This document shows, piece by piece, positions 36,765 through 45,240 of a DNA stretch of 59,940 nucleotides. Each line of letters starts with the position of its first letter. Within the stretch, counting starts at the first letter, position 1. The translations under genes and the position numbers were made by a program. The notes under the pieces are model-generated. The model saw only the letters and a program-made list of their open reading frames with translations. It did not search any database and was not told the origin of the DNA. The stretch comes from Bacteriovoracaceae bacterium (lineage in GTDB: Bacteria > Bdellovibrionota > Bacteriovoracia > Bacteriovoracales > Bacteriovoracaceae): the NCBI GenBank assembly GCA_028101965.1, contig JAOHMI010000009.1, positions 1 to 59,940 of the forward strand, read 5' to 3'.

Positions 36765-37808
36765 ATGGTTAAAAAAACGATTTTCTACATACTAGTAGTC
36801 TCTCCTCTATTAGCTGCTTCTCTTGTTACTGCAACAGTTTATTTATTTCTTACGAGTCCTTATGAAGGTCCCGAAAAACAATTCGTTATTTCACCTGGTG
36901 AAAGTTTTTCTAAAATTAATTATAGGCTCGAAAAAGAAAGTGTAATTTTCTCTGCTAAACTTTTTTATTACCTAGCTAAGTATAAAAAAAATATCGGCCG
37001 ACTTAAAGCCGGCTCTTTTACCATCAAATCGGGTATGGACAGCTTTGATGTGATGGAAACTTTAGTTAATAGCTCTCCGCATCTTATCAAGGTTACTATT
37101 CCTGAAGGAAAAAACCTTTATGAAATAGGATCATTACTAGAGCAAAAAAACATTCTGAAAAAAGATCTTTTTATCAAAGAAGCCAAAAAAACTAATTATT
37201 TGGATATTTTTGAAATTCCGCACAATCTAAATCTAGAGGGCCATCTATTTCCAGATACCTACAAATTCGCCAAAGGTGTTGGGGCTTCCCAAGTCGTTTC
37301 GGCCCTTGTAAACAATTTCAAAAACAAAACAAAAGATTTAAACCTCTCTGCCCATCCCTCATTAAGCCCATTTCAACTAATCACCTTAGCTTCGATTGTA
37401 GAAAAGGAAACCGGTGCGGCATTCGAAAGACCAATTATTGCAGGTGTCTTTCACAATCGTTTAAAAAAGAAAATGAGACTTCAGTCAGACCCCACAACAA
37501 TCTATGGGATATGGGATAGCTATAAAGGCAATCTTAAAAAGAAACATTTACTTGAAAAAACCCCTTATAATACTTACAAGATTCCATCCTTACCCATTGG
37601 CCCAATTGCCAATCCATCTCTACAGGCAATCAAAGCAGTCCTTTCTCCGCAAAAACATAATTACCTCTACTTTGTTTCTAAAAACGATGGGACCCACATC
37701 TTTACTCGCAACTACCAAGAGCATTTAAAAGCAGTTGAGAAGTGGCAAAAAACTCGTAGAAATCGTAAAGGAAAAAGCTGGAGAGACCTTAAACAGAAGG
37801 CTAAATAA
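36765..37808 (+). CDS. mltG: Endolytic murein transglycosylase
   Basis: This 347-residue protein has one N-terminal membrane anchor (FYILVVSPLLAASLVTATVYLFL) and a periplasmic YceG-like domain. The catalytic glutamate lies in LASIVEKETGAAFERP, and AGVFHNRLKKKMRLQSDPTTIYG and LPIGPIANPSLQAIKA follow; all are hallmarks. MltG cuts nascent glycan strands and so sets their length. The C-terminal 20 residues are strongly basic. It follows ruvX, a common pairing. Confidence 0.95.
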   Translation: MVKKTIFYILVVSPLLAASLVTATVYLFLTSPYEGPEKQFVISPGESFSKINYRLEKESVIFSAKLFYYLAKYKKNIGRLKAGSFTIKSGMDSFDVMETLVNSSPHLIKVTIPEGKNLYEIGSLLEQKNILKKDLFIKEAKKTNYLDIFEIPHNLNLEGHLFPDTYKFAKGVGASQVVSALVNNFKNKTKDLNLSAHPSLSPFQLITLASIVEKETGAAFERPIIAGVFHNRLKKKMRLQSDPTTIYGIWDSYKGNLKKKHLLEKTPYNTYKIPSLPIGPIANPSLQAIKAVLSPQKHNYLYFVSKNDGTHIFTRNYQEHLKAVEKWQKTRRNRKGKSWRDLKQKAK

Positions 37809-37927
37809 TTTTTCTAGAAAAAGTATTATAATTTCCTTTAATTGCTCAATATTTGGACAATAAACGAAAATAATGAACTTCTTTCCACCTTTCTGGTAAA
37901 AACAAAAGACATCATTTAAAATTTCTT

Positions 37928-38791
37928 ATGCAAAATTTCCTACCATTCATTCTCTTTTCTCTTTTTACTTCACTAAATTCTTATGGTTCTGCGTATGAGT
38001 TATTGGATGGAAATACATGGTCCTTTAAAGAGGAAATTATGCATAAAGCTTTCACTGTTAGTAAAAAGTTTAGGATTAAAAATCTGTCTGATTCTCTTGT
38101 TGTTATCTCTGACAACAGTAATTATTGCTTGAGGGCTAACTGTTGCGATGTTAGATTGATTACGAAAGAACCTATTCGACCACAAAAGATAGGTCATGTG
38201 GAAATTAAATGCTTAATTGAAAGTGAAGATTACTTTATTCAGACCAAAAGAATATTAATTGGAAATCAACCTCAAAGTTTTACTATTAAAGGTGAGGTTA
38301 GCAATTATTACATTACAGCTATTCAGAAAAGGTTCTCAACGATTCTCTCCGACAATAATTTAAATAAACTTTGCATGAATGTCTCATTTTATACTGAAGA
38401 GTGGACTGATCAAGGTCATGCTTTTCTTTCAGTTCAAGATGAAATTAAAGACAACATCTATTCTTTCGGTTTTTGGCCGAGTTATGGGATGTCAGGAGAA
38501 GTTTCTTTTTCAGATCACATAAATTATTCCGGGAAAAAATTTTATTACTCTCATTGTGTTCCCATCGACTATGAAAAAAAGGTAAAAATTCTTTTTCAAT
38601 TGGAAGAAATTATAAAGAGGGGGCAGCTTTGGGATGCAGTTGATTATAATTGCGTAAACTTCGTTCATGAAGTTTTCAAAGAATCAGTAGATATTGATTC
38701 TCATTCAAGAGCCTATTCAACAGTACTCTTAGCAAGAACTCCTCAAGCTATGGCAAACACCATATTAAAGTTAAATAATAACTCTAAGTAA
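37928..38791 (+). CDS. Secreted protein with probable permuted papain-fold domain
   Basis: This 287-residue protein has a signal peptide (FILFSLFTSLNSYGSA). Residues 40-130 look like an immunoglobulin-type beta domain with four cysteines (NYCLRANCCDVRL). The C-terminal half carries GHAFLSVQDEI (histidine near residue 172) and then DYNCVNFVHEVF (cysteine near residue 240), with an aromatic-rich stretch between. That His-before-Cys order with an N-C-x-x-F-V motif recalls circularly permuted papain-like folds (LRAT/NlpC-permuted/PPPDE). A hydrolase acting in the periplasm or on prey lipids or peptides is inferred. It is a single gene converging on the trypsin-fold lipoprotein. Confidence 0.65.
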   Translation: MQNFLPFILFSLFTSLNSYGSAYELLDGNTWSFKEEIMHKAFTVSKKFRIKNLSDSLVVISDNSNYCLRANCCDVRLITKEPIRPQKIGHVEIKCLIESEDYFIQTKRILIGNQPQSFTIKGEVSNYYITAIQKRFSTILSDNNLNKLCMNVSFYTEEWTDQGHAFLSVQDEIKDNIYSFGFWPSYGMSGEVSFSDHINYSGKKFYYSHCVPIDYEKKVKILFQLEEIIKRGQLWDAVDYNCVNFVHEVFKESVDIDSHSRAYSTVLLARTPQAMANTILKLNNNSK

Positions 38792-38802
38792 GATCATTGA
38801 AT

Positions 38803-40260
38803 TTAGAGACTAAAGCATCGAGTGGGTATGACCCAATCACTTCTATTGCGATAAGCAGAAGGATTGACGTTTACATTCACCTTAGTATAACCTCGCTTGA
38901 CTTTTTTCAATGAAAACTTAACCCTCACCTTCTGGTCTGATTTATTCATGGTGGAAACTGGCCTGAGATGTTTTCCATATTTAACTAAAAATTCATACTT
39001 TGGAAGAAGGTAATTCCTGATCAAACCATCTTTGAGCTTATAGATCCAAGTATTTTTTTCAAAAAAACAATCGGGATAAATATGAGAAAGAATTTTTGGT
39101 TCATTTGTATCCTCACCCTCCCCAATATCTAATGTCCTATTTGCTTTGGTGGGACCGAGGTCATTTTTTACCTTAAAGTGAATATTCCACTTCCAATATT
39201 TCTCGATTGACCACACTTCTTTTTGGGCCTGGTTTATATTTTCTCGATGAACTCCACGTTTATATTTCAGACTTATTCTTTTTTTAAGTAACTCTTTTTC
39301 ACTTAAAAGAGGGTTACACTCTTTAGTATGGTTAACATCCTGCTGGGTTTTAATATCGAAGTCTTTAAATCGATAAGTTAAGCACCCCATACTCTGGACA
39401 TAGTAAAGATTATCCAAAATCACCCCTGGGGCTAACTCTTTTTTCAAGAAATTTTCAAATTTCTTATAATCAAATTCATTTCTTAATATACCGAGAAGTT
39501 TTTTCCTTCTAGGATTAAAAAATAAACTTCCCGATGAGAGTTCATTTAAATTGCAACCCGACGCCATATGAACGGGTGATTGTGGGTGACTTCCAAAGGG
39601 GTTGGCATAAGTATTAAAATAGACTTTACATTCACCCTTTTGAATCTTGCCTTGGTAATCATCCAACTGCTTAAATGAGTAAACATCATATTTATATTCA
39701 TAACTATCTTTCGAATCCTTAAAGGCCGCTTTTTTATTGATTCGAATGGGTTTTCTCCAGCTCTCAACCTTTCGGATTAATGATATTAAGCTTAAACCGT
39801 TCTTTACCAATGATGGATCTTTTTGATCGCTATAATAATCTGACCTTAGTATTTTATTGCACAGAAACTTTGTTGCTTGCTTTTGCTCTCCATTTACTTT
39901 TTTATTAGGGAAAAAGAAATATAAATTATTAGAGCAACCCACATTGTAATAGCGTAAAGGTTCCGGGATACAAGCTGTGGGAATTAATAACTTATCTTCA
40001 GTAACAAGTACGGCAGAACAAGTCCGATACTTTTCTTCATATATCGAAACAACCTTTGCCATATTGTACAAACAATTCTTTGAGCTAGCACATTGAACAT
40101 CTTGTTTCTTTAAAAACTCAACTCGGTTTTGCAAAGGTGAACGACGAGACCCTTGAGGAACATCGTCATCACTTTTCTTTTTTTCATTTGCCGGTTTCCC
40201 ACAAGCGGTCACTAATACAATCACCCCAAAGAGTGAGAAAACGGATTGTCTTATGTCCAT
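38803..40260 (-). CDS. Trypsin-fold lipoprotein with lost catalytic residues
   Basis: This 485-residue protein has a lipobox, LVTACG (cysteine 20). Residues 60-270 follow a chymotrypsin-like layout: TCSAVLVTEDKLLIPTACIP stands where trypsins have CSGTLIS...TAAHC, NGLSLISLI stands for the NDIALL aspartate segment, and LSSGSLFFNPRRKKLLGIL stands for GDSGGP...GI. The histidine and aspartate are missing and the GDSGGP is broken, so it is likely a pseudo-protease. The 200-residue C-terminal region is unlike known domains and basic. Its role may be binding or regulation at the outer membrane. Confidence 0.65.
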   Translation of the reverse strand: MDIRQSVFSLFGVIVLVTACGKPANEKKKSDDDVPQGSRRSPLQNRVEFLKKQDVQCASSKNCLYNMAKVVSIYEEKYRTCSAVLVTEDKLLIPTACIPEPLRYYNVGCSNNLYFFFPNKKVNGEQKQATKFLCNKILRSDYYSDQKDPSLVKNGLSLISLIRKVESWRKPIRINKKAAFKDSKDSYEYKYDVYSFKQLDDYQGKIQKGECKVYFNTYANPFGSHPQSPVHMASGCNLNELSSGSLFFNPRRKKLLGILRNEFDYKKFENFLKKELAPGVILDNLYYVQSMGCLTYRFKDFDIKTQQDVNHTKECNPLLSEKELLKKRISLKYKRGVHRENINQAQKEVWSIEKYWKWNIHFKVKNDLGPTKANRTLDIGEGEDTNEPKILSHIYPDCFFEKNTWIYKLKDGLIRNYLLPKYEFLVKYGKHLRPVSTMNKSDQKVRVKFSLKKVKRGYTKVNVNVNPSAYRNRSDWVIPTRCFSL

Positions 40261-40542
40261 AGACTTTAATTCTAGCTGTATAAAAGAACATAGGACTATA
40301 GAATGTAAGGTTTAATTATATTTATCAGAGCTATTATTGCCTGGAAAAGAGCCTCCTTTCACTAATGTAAGTTTTTTTTAGTTGATATAATTGGTTGAAA
40401 TTATAGAATTTTATCTTACCTCGCTAAGGATTTCTTGACCAAAATTCAAAATATATTTTGGAATATGAGAAAGAATAGATAGAATATAATATCTGCCTTC
40501 TTCCAAGGACTAGGAAGGCGCTCGTTTCAAGGAGGAATGGGT

Positions 40543-40917
40543 ATGAACAAAAAAAAGATCGACTATTTCAAAGAAAAACTACTTACCGCAAAGCAAGAAA
40601 TCCTTAATGGAGGAATCCTTGCCAACACAGATGATATGAAAATTGACTCTGAAGACTTATCCGATGAAGCAGATCTTGCTGCAAATACCATTAACCAGCA
40701 AGTCTCATTCAGTATTCGAGAGAGAGAGCTTTCAAAGTTAAGAAGAATCGAAGCGGCCCTTAATCGTATTGATCATGGAACATTTGGTATTTGCGAAGAG
40801 AGTGGAGAGACCATTGAAGAAAAGCGTCTTGAGAATCAACCATGGACCGAGTTTTGTCTAGAGATAGCAGAAGAAAGAGAAAGAGAAGCAAACCAAAGAT
40901 TTAGAAAAAGCTTCTAA
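40543..40917 (+). CDS. DksA/TraR-family protein with half zinc finger
   Basis: ATG 40543 is used because GGAGG (40531-40535) is seven bases before it; the ATG at 40537 is too close. The 124-residue protein has a coiled coil whose tip reads DEADLA, matching the DxxDxA that DksA inserts into the RNA polymerase secondary channel, then DHGTFGICEESGETIEEKRL. Of the four zinc cysteines only two remain (CEES and CLEI). This resembles zinc-independent DksA2. Control of transcription together with ppGpp is the expected role. A 6-bp inverted repeat (40495-40500 with 40514-40519) lies in its leader. Confidence 0.88.
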   Translation: MNKKKIDYFKEKLLTAKQEILNGGILANTDDMKIDSEDLSDEADLAANTINQQVSFSIRERELSKLRRIEAALNRIDHGTFGICEESGETIEEKRLENQPWTEFCLEIAEEREREANQRFRKSF

Positions 40918-40976
40918 AACTTAGACACTTATTACGAGAAACGTATAGGAATCAGACACTTTCCATGCAAAGTTTA

Positions 40977-41007
40977 GGTTTGTGTCAACTTTTTTTACAC
41001 ACAAACC
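40977..41007. terminator. Hairpin after the DksA-like gene
   Basis: A 9-bp perfect stem (40977-40985 with 40999-41007) with a 13-base loop rich in T. It lies 60 bp past the stop at 40917. No T-run follows the stem on either strand, so it is a weak intrinsic terminator at best and may mark the mRNA end. Confidence 0.35.
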
Positions 41008-41059
41008 AAACTGCTTCTTTCCAACTCATTGAAAACTTTATATTTCTGACCTGAGAATG

Positions 41060-41075
41060 TGGCATTATCCTTGCT
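41060..41075 (+). promoter_or_regulatory. Sigma-54-type promoter of the subtilase gene
   Basis: TGGCAT, five bases, TTGCT (41060-41075) matches the -24/-12 consensus TGGCAC-N5-TTGCW at five of six bases in the first block and all of the second, with GG and GC at the right spacing. The predicted start near 41087 gives a leader of about 75-90 bases. Confidence 0.55.
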
Positions 41076-41100
41076 CCTAAGTTACATACCTCAAGAGTTA

Positions 41101-41156
41101 GGCGTAGACCTCTATGCTGAGTTCTTGGTATATTAACTTGACCTGGCTACTACGCC
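41101..41156 (+). promoter_or_regulatory. Inverted repeat in subtilase leader RNA
   Basis: A perfect 7-bp pair (41101-41107 with 41150-41156) encloses 42 bases and ends just before the start region at 41161-41178. A fold closed by this stem could affect access of ribosomes. Confidence 0.4.
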
Positions 41157-41175
41157 GTGGATGATTAAGGCTTTT

Positions 41176-42489
41176 ATGACTGCTGACAAAAAAAATTTCA
41201 TTTTCATCTTCAGCTTCAATTTCTTTCTCTCTGTTTCATTGATCTATTTCACTATAGATCCTTCACAACTTAACTCAGAGAATACGAATGACGCTTCTCC
41301 TGCACGATCAAATGCAAGCCAAGAAAATAGTGAGAAAATTGTAAAACAATTAAAGCCTGTTACCAAGCCAGGTTTACCAACGACTAAGCAGTTGGTAAAA
41401 ATGTCAGCTCTTCCTGTTTCTCCTTATGCGAAAAAATATTCTAAAGAAATCTTTGAGCAAAAATTCTCTAATTGGGGGATTGATCCTAAATTAAAATCTT
41501 CTATTAACTTAGTCAAAGCATGGCAAATTTATAAAAAGAAAAAAGATATCGTAGTTGCTGTTATTGACACAGGTATTGCACCTAACCACTCTTACTTAAA
41601 GAAAAATATTTTTGTTAAAAATAAAAAAGTCTCAAAATCTAACTTTGGAGTAGACTTCTCTCAATCGAAGCCATCCCTCACTCCTATTGATACTCACGGA
41701 CATGGAACTCATGTCTCAGGAATTATTAAAAGTATTTTTCCTGAAGTAAAGATACTTTCACTTAAATACTACAACCCAAAAGCTTCCGGACTAGTAAACC
41801 TAAACTCCACCATCCAGGCACTAAAGTATGCTGTAGATCAAGGAGTTGATGTGATTAATTATTCTGGTGGTGGGCCAGAACCTTCATCAGAGGAATATCA
41901 AATACTGAGAAAGGCATTACAAAAGAAAATTTTAGTTATAGCTGCTGCGGGGAATGAAAATTCAAATATTGATAGCCCTTCAAAAGCTTACTACCCTGCT
42001 TCATATGGACTTCCCAATATTATTACTGTCGCCGCTTATAATAAGAATCTTAATTTGATTGCCTCTTCAAACTGGGGAGCTCGTAGTGTTGATGTGGCCG
42101 CTCCAGGAAATAAGATTGGTTCTTCTATCCATACTGGTGGAAAAGCTGCCATGACCGGAACGAGCCAAGCGACTGCCTTTGTCACAGGGATTGCTGCTCT
42201 TATGCTTTCAAATGATCCTAAGCTTAATCCTCTAGAGATTAAAAATATTTTGGTTTCATCTTCAATTGATACTAAGAATTTGTATAAAACGGTTAAGAAG
42301 TTTGACCCAGTTAAGAAAGTCTACAAACTTGCACCTGAAAAAGCATTAGCAGGTGGTAAAGTTGATGCTTATTTAGCGCTTAAACAAGCGAGCTCATCAA
42401 TTAAAAAACCAAATTTACCGAATGTTAAACCAACCAGTCCTAAGGCCAAACGAGATGTGGCCCAGAAAAAAACAAAGTTAAAAAAATAA
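41176..42489 (+). CDS. Subtilisin-like serine protease (S8), exported
   Basis: ATG 41176 has AAGG five bases before it; an in-frame ATG at 41161 would add five residues. A hydrophobic signal or anchor follows (FIFIFSFNFFLSVSLIYF). Numbered from 41161, the triad is D136 in VIDTGIAP, H181 in HGHGTHVSG and S335 in GTSQATAF, with the oxyanion asparagine in AAGNENS, so the enzyme should be active. A 90-residue linker or propeptide precedes the catalytic domain, and the C-terminus is a lysine-rich tail. The gene sits behind a sigma-54-type promoter and a structured leader, suggesting conditional expression such as a predation or stress phase. Confidence 0.93.
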   Translation: MTADKKNFIFIFSFNFFLSVSLIYFTIDPSQLNSENTNDASPARSNASQENSEKIVKQLKPVTKPGLPTTKQLVKMSALPVSPYAKKYSKEIFEQKFSNWGIDPKLKSSINLVKAWQIYKKKKDIVVAVIDTGIAPNHSYLKKNIFVKNKKVSKSNFGVDFSQSKPSLTPIDTHGHGTHVSGIIKSIFPEVKILSLKYYNPKASGLVNLNSTIQALKYAVDQGVDVINYSGGGPEPSSEEYQILRKALQKKILVIAAAGNENSNIDSPSKAYYPASYGLPNIITVAAYNKNLNLIASSNWGARSVDVAAPGNKIGSSIHTGGKAAMTGTSQATAFVTGIAALMLSNDPKLNPLEIKNILVSSSIDTKNLYKTVKKFDPVKKVYKLAPEKALAGGKVDAYLALKQASSSIKKPNLPNVKPTSPKAKRDVAQKKTKLKK

Positions 42490-42542
42490 ACCCACAACAA
42501 CTAGTCACTAAATTACAAACCCATTTTAGATTTTGAATAAAA

Positions 42543-43661
42543 TTAAATTATAGAACGATATAAGGGATCTGAATAAACTTGAGCCCTGTTAAGAGAAAAT
42601 CGAAAGACCATCCTAGATTCACTAAGTGCATTTTCTTGATTATTTTGAATACTAAAAGAAAGCCCCATTGAACTAAGCTCTTTTTCAAGTTTGGTTAAAT
42701 AGCTTAACAAGCTAGTATTTTCATTTTCGATTGTATGCTGCTCTGAAAGGTTTCTATAGTCAAAGTCAATATCCCTAAATATAAAATCTAAGCTTACCCT
42801 TTTCTTCCCTTTCTTTGCTTCAATACTAATTCCCTTCTCTAATCCATCTTGAAACTCTGAAAAAGCAAGAATCGCCAGGAGAATTTTTTCTAAATATTTA
42901 CTTAAAATAAACTCGCTTAACTCTACCCTTAAATCTGCTTCGGTCTCAAGCTGTCCAAGATGGAATAAAATATTTTTTTGAATAAATATATTTTTATTCT
43001 CTTCGAGTTTTCTCCTTAAAGCTTCCATAAGATTAGACTCTTCACTTCCAATCTTATTTGTCTTCAATATTGGTTTATCTAAAGTCTGAGGATCTTTTTG
43101 TTTATTTAGAAACTTTGTATTTACTTTATCTAAAGCAACAAGATAAATTGCTTTAAAAAGATCCCCCCCAACAGAGAATTCACTGCTGATTAGTTCAAAT
43201 TTTTTACTACCAATGATTAACTTTCGTTTAAACTCACTATCGACATAGGACTCTTTTAAAATCCATTCATAAATGTCATTTTCATCATCAATTTCTTCAA
43301 TTGAATAAAACTCTTGAGAACATTCAATAATAATATCGTTTTTTAAGATTAAATGTATATAATCATGATTCGATTCAAAAATGACTTTATATTTTTCTTC
43401 TTCTGAAAGAGTCGCATGCTCTAAAGATTCAATATATTTTTTCAACCTAATTAGTGAGTGATGGATAAATTGATTAGATCTTTTTCCTTTTAATAAAATA
43501 ATTACCGTACTCAAACTAATAAAAATAAAAAAAAGTTCAAAAAAATAAACTCTAATCGTATCAAGAGATAAGAAGAACCAATTCGACTCATTAGTAACAT
43601 CGGCTTGAGAGTAAGCCATTTGGCAGGATAAAAAATATAAAACTCCAGCAATTTTATTCAT
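42543..43661 (-). CDS. Membrane protein with sensor-like cytoplasmic region, unknown
   Basis: This 372-residue protein has a signal-like N-terminus (IAGVLYFLSCQMAYSQA), then one membrane span near residues 38-57 (FFELFFIFISLSTVIILL) and a long cytoplasmic part. Residues 80-200 (IFESNHDYIHLILKNDIIIE) have a PAS-like feel; the final 170 residues loosely follow the layout of a histidine-kinase dimer/ATPase module without any HATPase N, G1 or G2 motif. It overlaps the upstream gene by 4 bp, so the pair is coupled. No certain family. Confidence 0.6.
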   Translation of the reverse strand: MNKIAGVLYFLSCQMAYSQADVTNESNWFFLSLDTIRVYFFELFFIFISLSTVIILLKGKRSNQFIHHSLIRLKKYIESLEHATLSEEEKYKVIFESNHDYIHLILKNDIIIECSQEFYSIEEIDDENDIYEWILKESYVDSEFKRKLIIGSKKFELISSEFSVGGDLFKAIYLVALDKVNTKFLNKQKDPQTLDKPILKTNKIGSEESNLMEALRRKLEENKNIFIQKNILFHLGQLETEADLRVELSEFILSKYLEKILLAILAFSEFQDGLEKGISIEAKKGKKRVSLDFIFRDIDFDYRNLSEQHTIENENTSLLSYLTKLEKELSSMGLSFSIQNNQENALSESRMVFRFSLNRAQVYSDPLYRSII

Positions 43662-44122
43662 TCTTTTACTTTAAAGTGCCTTGTTAATTTATATTTTTTT
43701 ATTCGATCAGATTGTTCAATCAATTTTGCTTTTAATCCTTCTGATAAAAATATTTGAACATCCTCTTGTGTAAAATATTCCTTCATCTCTAAAATTATTT
43801 CGATTTCAGCACTTTTCGAAGATCGAGAAATAAAACTAATCATGATTGATTCAATTTTTGCTGAATGTCCTAGTTTGTTTTTAAGCAGAATTAATTTTTC
43901 AATAATTTCATCAGCTACAAAATAAAATAATTTTTTCCATAAAGCATAGCGATTAAATGCCATTTGATAATAAAACAAAATTGGGACTTTCAATTTTTGC
44001 TTGAATAGGCTTTCTTTAGATACAATCAACTTATCTATTTGATCCTCATTTACTTGAAGATCGCTTTGGCTTTGCTTTAAATAATTTGGCTGACTTTTTC
44101 TCTCGGTTTCTCGATGTTGCAT
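43658..44122 (-). CDS. Hypothetical protein coupled to the membrane protein
   Basis: This 154-residue basic, helical cytoplasmic protein has no recognisable motif. It starts at ATG 44122 behind GGTGGAGAGAG, with a TATAAT-like -10 (44140-44145) about 17 bp upstream, so the leader is short. Its last bases overlap the start of the downstream membrane protein gene (4 bp). Confidence 0.6.
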   Translation of the reverse strand: MQHRETERKSQPNYLKQSQSDLQVNEDQIDKLIVSKESLFKQKLKVPILFYYQMAFNRYALWKKLFYFVADEIIEKLILLKNKLGHSAKIESIMISFISRSSKSAEIEIILEMKEYFTQEDVQIFLSEGLKAKLIEQSDRIKKYKLTRHFKVKE

Positions 44123-44242
44123 TCTCTCTCCACCTAAATATTATACTTTTGATCGAAAAAAGATGATTTTGAGGGAAAATTTTGAATAAAATAGAATGTG
44201 ATATTTCGGTAACTTATATCATTCAGCAAAATTAATTTTTGA

Positions 44243-44944
44243 TTATCGTCCACCAATAGGGACACGACAGACAAAGCTAACCCCAAGTGGGCTAATTTGC
44301 TTAACAATATCCTTCGCGCTCCCAAAACGATAATTTAACATTAAGCTATAATTAAACTTGTGAAGCTCTCCAAAATTTACGCCAATCTTAGCTCGCGTAT
44401 TACCTAAAGCATAATTACTAACTGTCAGGGTTCCATTGTTATCTTCAATTAAATCTTCGTCTCCAGCCCCAATGTGCATCAATTGCTCGACTCCTAGAAC
44501 GAAATATTTGGAAGACTTCCTCTTTCCATTTTTATAATTGGGATCTGGATTAAGCTTAATAAAGAACGTAAACTTTGGTGTCAATGTAAAAGGGCCAGAA
44601 ATATGATGAGTTGCATTTAATTCTTCCCCATCTGAGGTTACTCCATAGGTATGACCATTCCACATCCCAAGGTGATAGGATGTCCCAAATCCTAATTCAA
44701 AGGCTAAATTTCCATTTTTTCTTCTATGAAGCAAGCTGAATCCAATAAAGGATATTTCAGAACTTCTCATATCAATGATTTCACCTCTTGAGTTCATCAC
44801 CTGAATAACAGGATTCAAATAGCCTTCTACATTTATATTGAAACGCCAAATTTCATCGTCCCAATTTGCACACTGCTGAGCTCTTAACTCTCTAGAAATA
44901 GAAAAAATAGCTAATAAGATTAATAAGAGACTTCTTATCTTCAA
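44243..44944 (-). CDS. Putative outer-membrane beta-barrel protein
   Basis: TTG 44944 is taken as start because AGGAG lies six bases before it and a signal peptide follows at once (KIRSLLLILLAIFSISRELRA); an upstream TTG at 44968 would also be open. The product is about 233 residues. The mature part alternates short aromatic strands (FELGFGTSYHLGMWN, FTLTPKFTFFIKL, FNYSLMLNYRFG). It ends in VPIGGR rather than a terminal aromatic, which is unusual for a BAM substrate. It stands alone. Confidence 0.7.
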   Translation of the reverse strand: MKIRSLLLILLAIFSISRELRAQQCANWDDEIWRFNINVEGYLNPVIQVMNSRGEIIDMRSSEISFIGFSLLHRRKNGNLAFELGFGTSYHLGMWNGHTYGVTSDGEELNATHHISGPFTLTPKFTFFIKLNPDPNYKNGKRKSSKYFVLGVEQLMHIGAGDEDLIEDNNGTLTVSNYALGNTRAKIGVNFGELHKFNYSLMLNYRFGSAKDIVKQISPLGVSFVCRVPIGGR

Positions 44945-45240
44945 TCCTGACTCCTGAACGATATACAAAGGGATGTAATTTAACTAACTTCAAAAAGTTT
45001 AATGGTTCAGCAAAAAATTTAAATAAGTTTGATCCGAAATGTAGCTTTTTCAAAGATGGTAGTCTTTTTTCTCACACTATCCAACACTAACCTCAAAGTC
45101 TCAGCATAAAACCATAAAATAATTACTTTAATCCTAGGACAAATATCAACTTAGCCTAGTGTTTAAATAACCCAAAAGCCCACGCTTTTAATTTTTTTCA
45201 ATTCAAAAAGTCGATAGGACTTAAATGTAGGACGTTCACT

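Noticed and set aside
44134-44325. 63-codon minus-strand frame overlapping the barrel gene end
   Set aside because: Mostly inside the 3' end of the barrel gene in another frame, with no Shine-Dalgarno and no distinct features.
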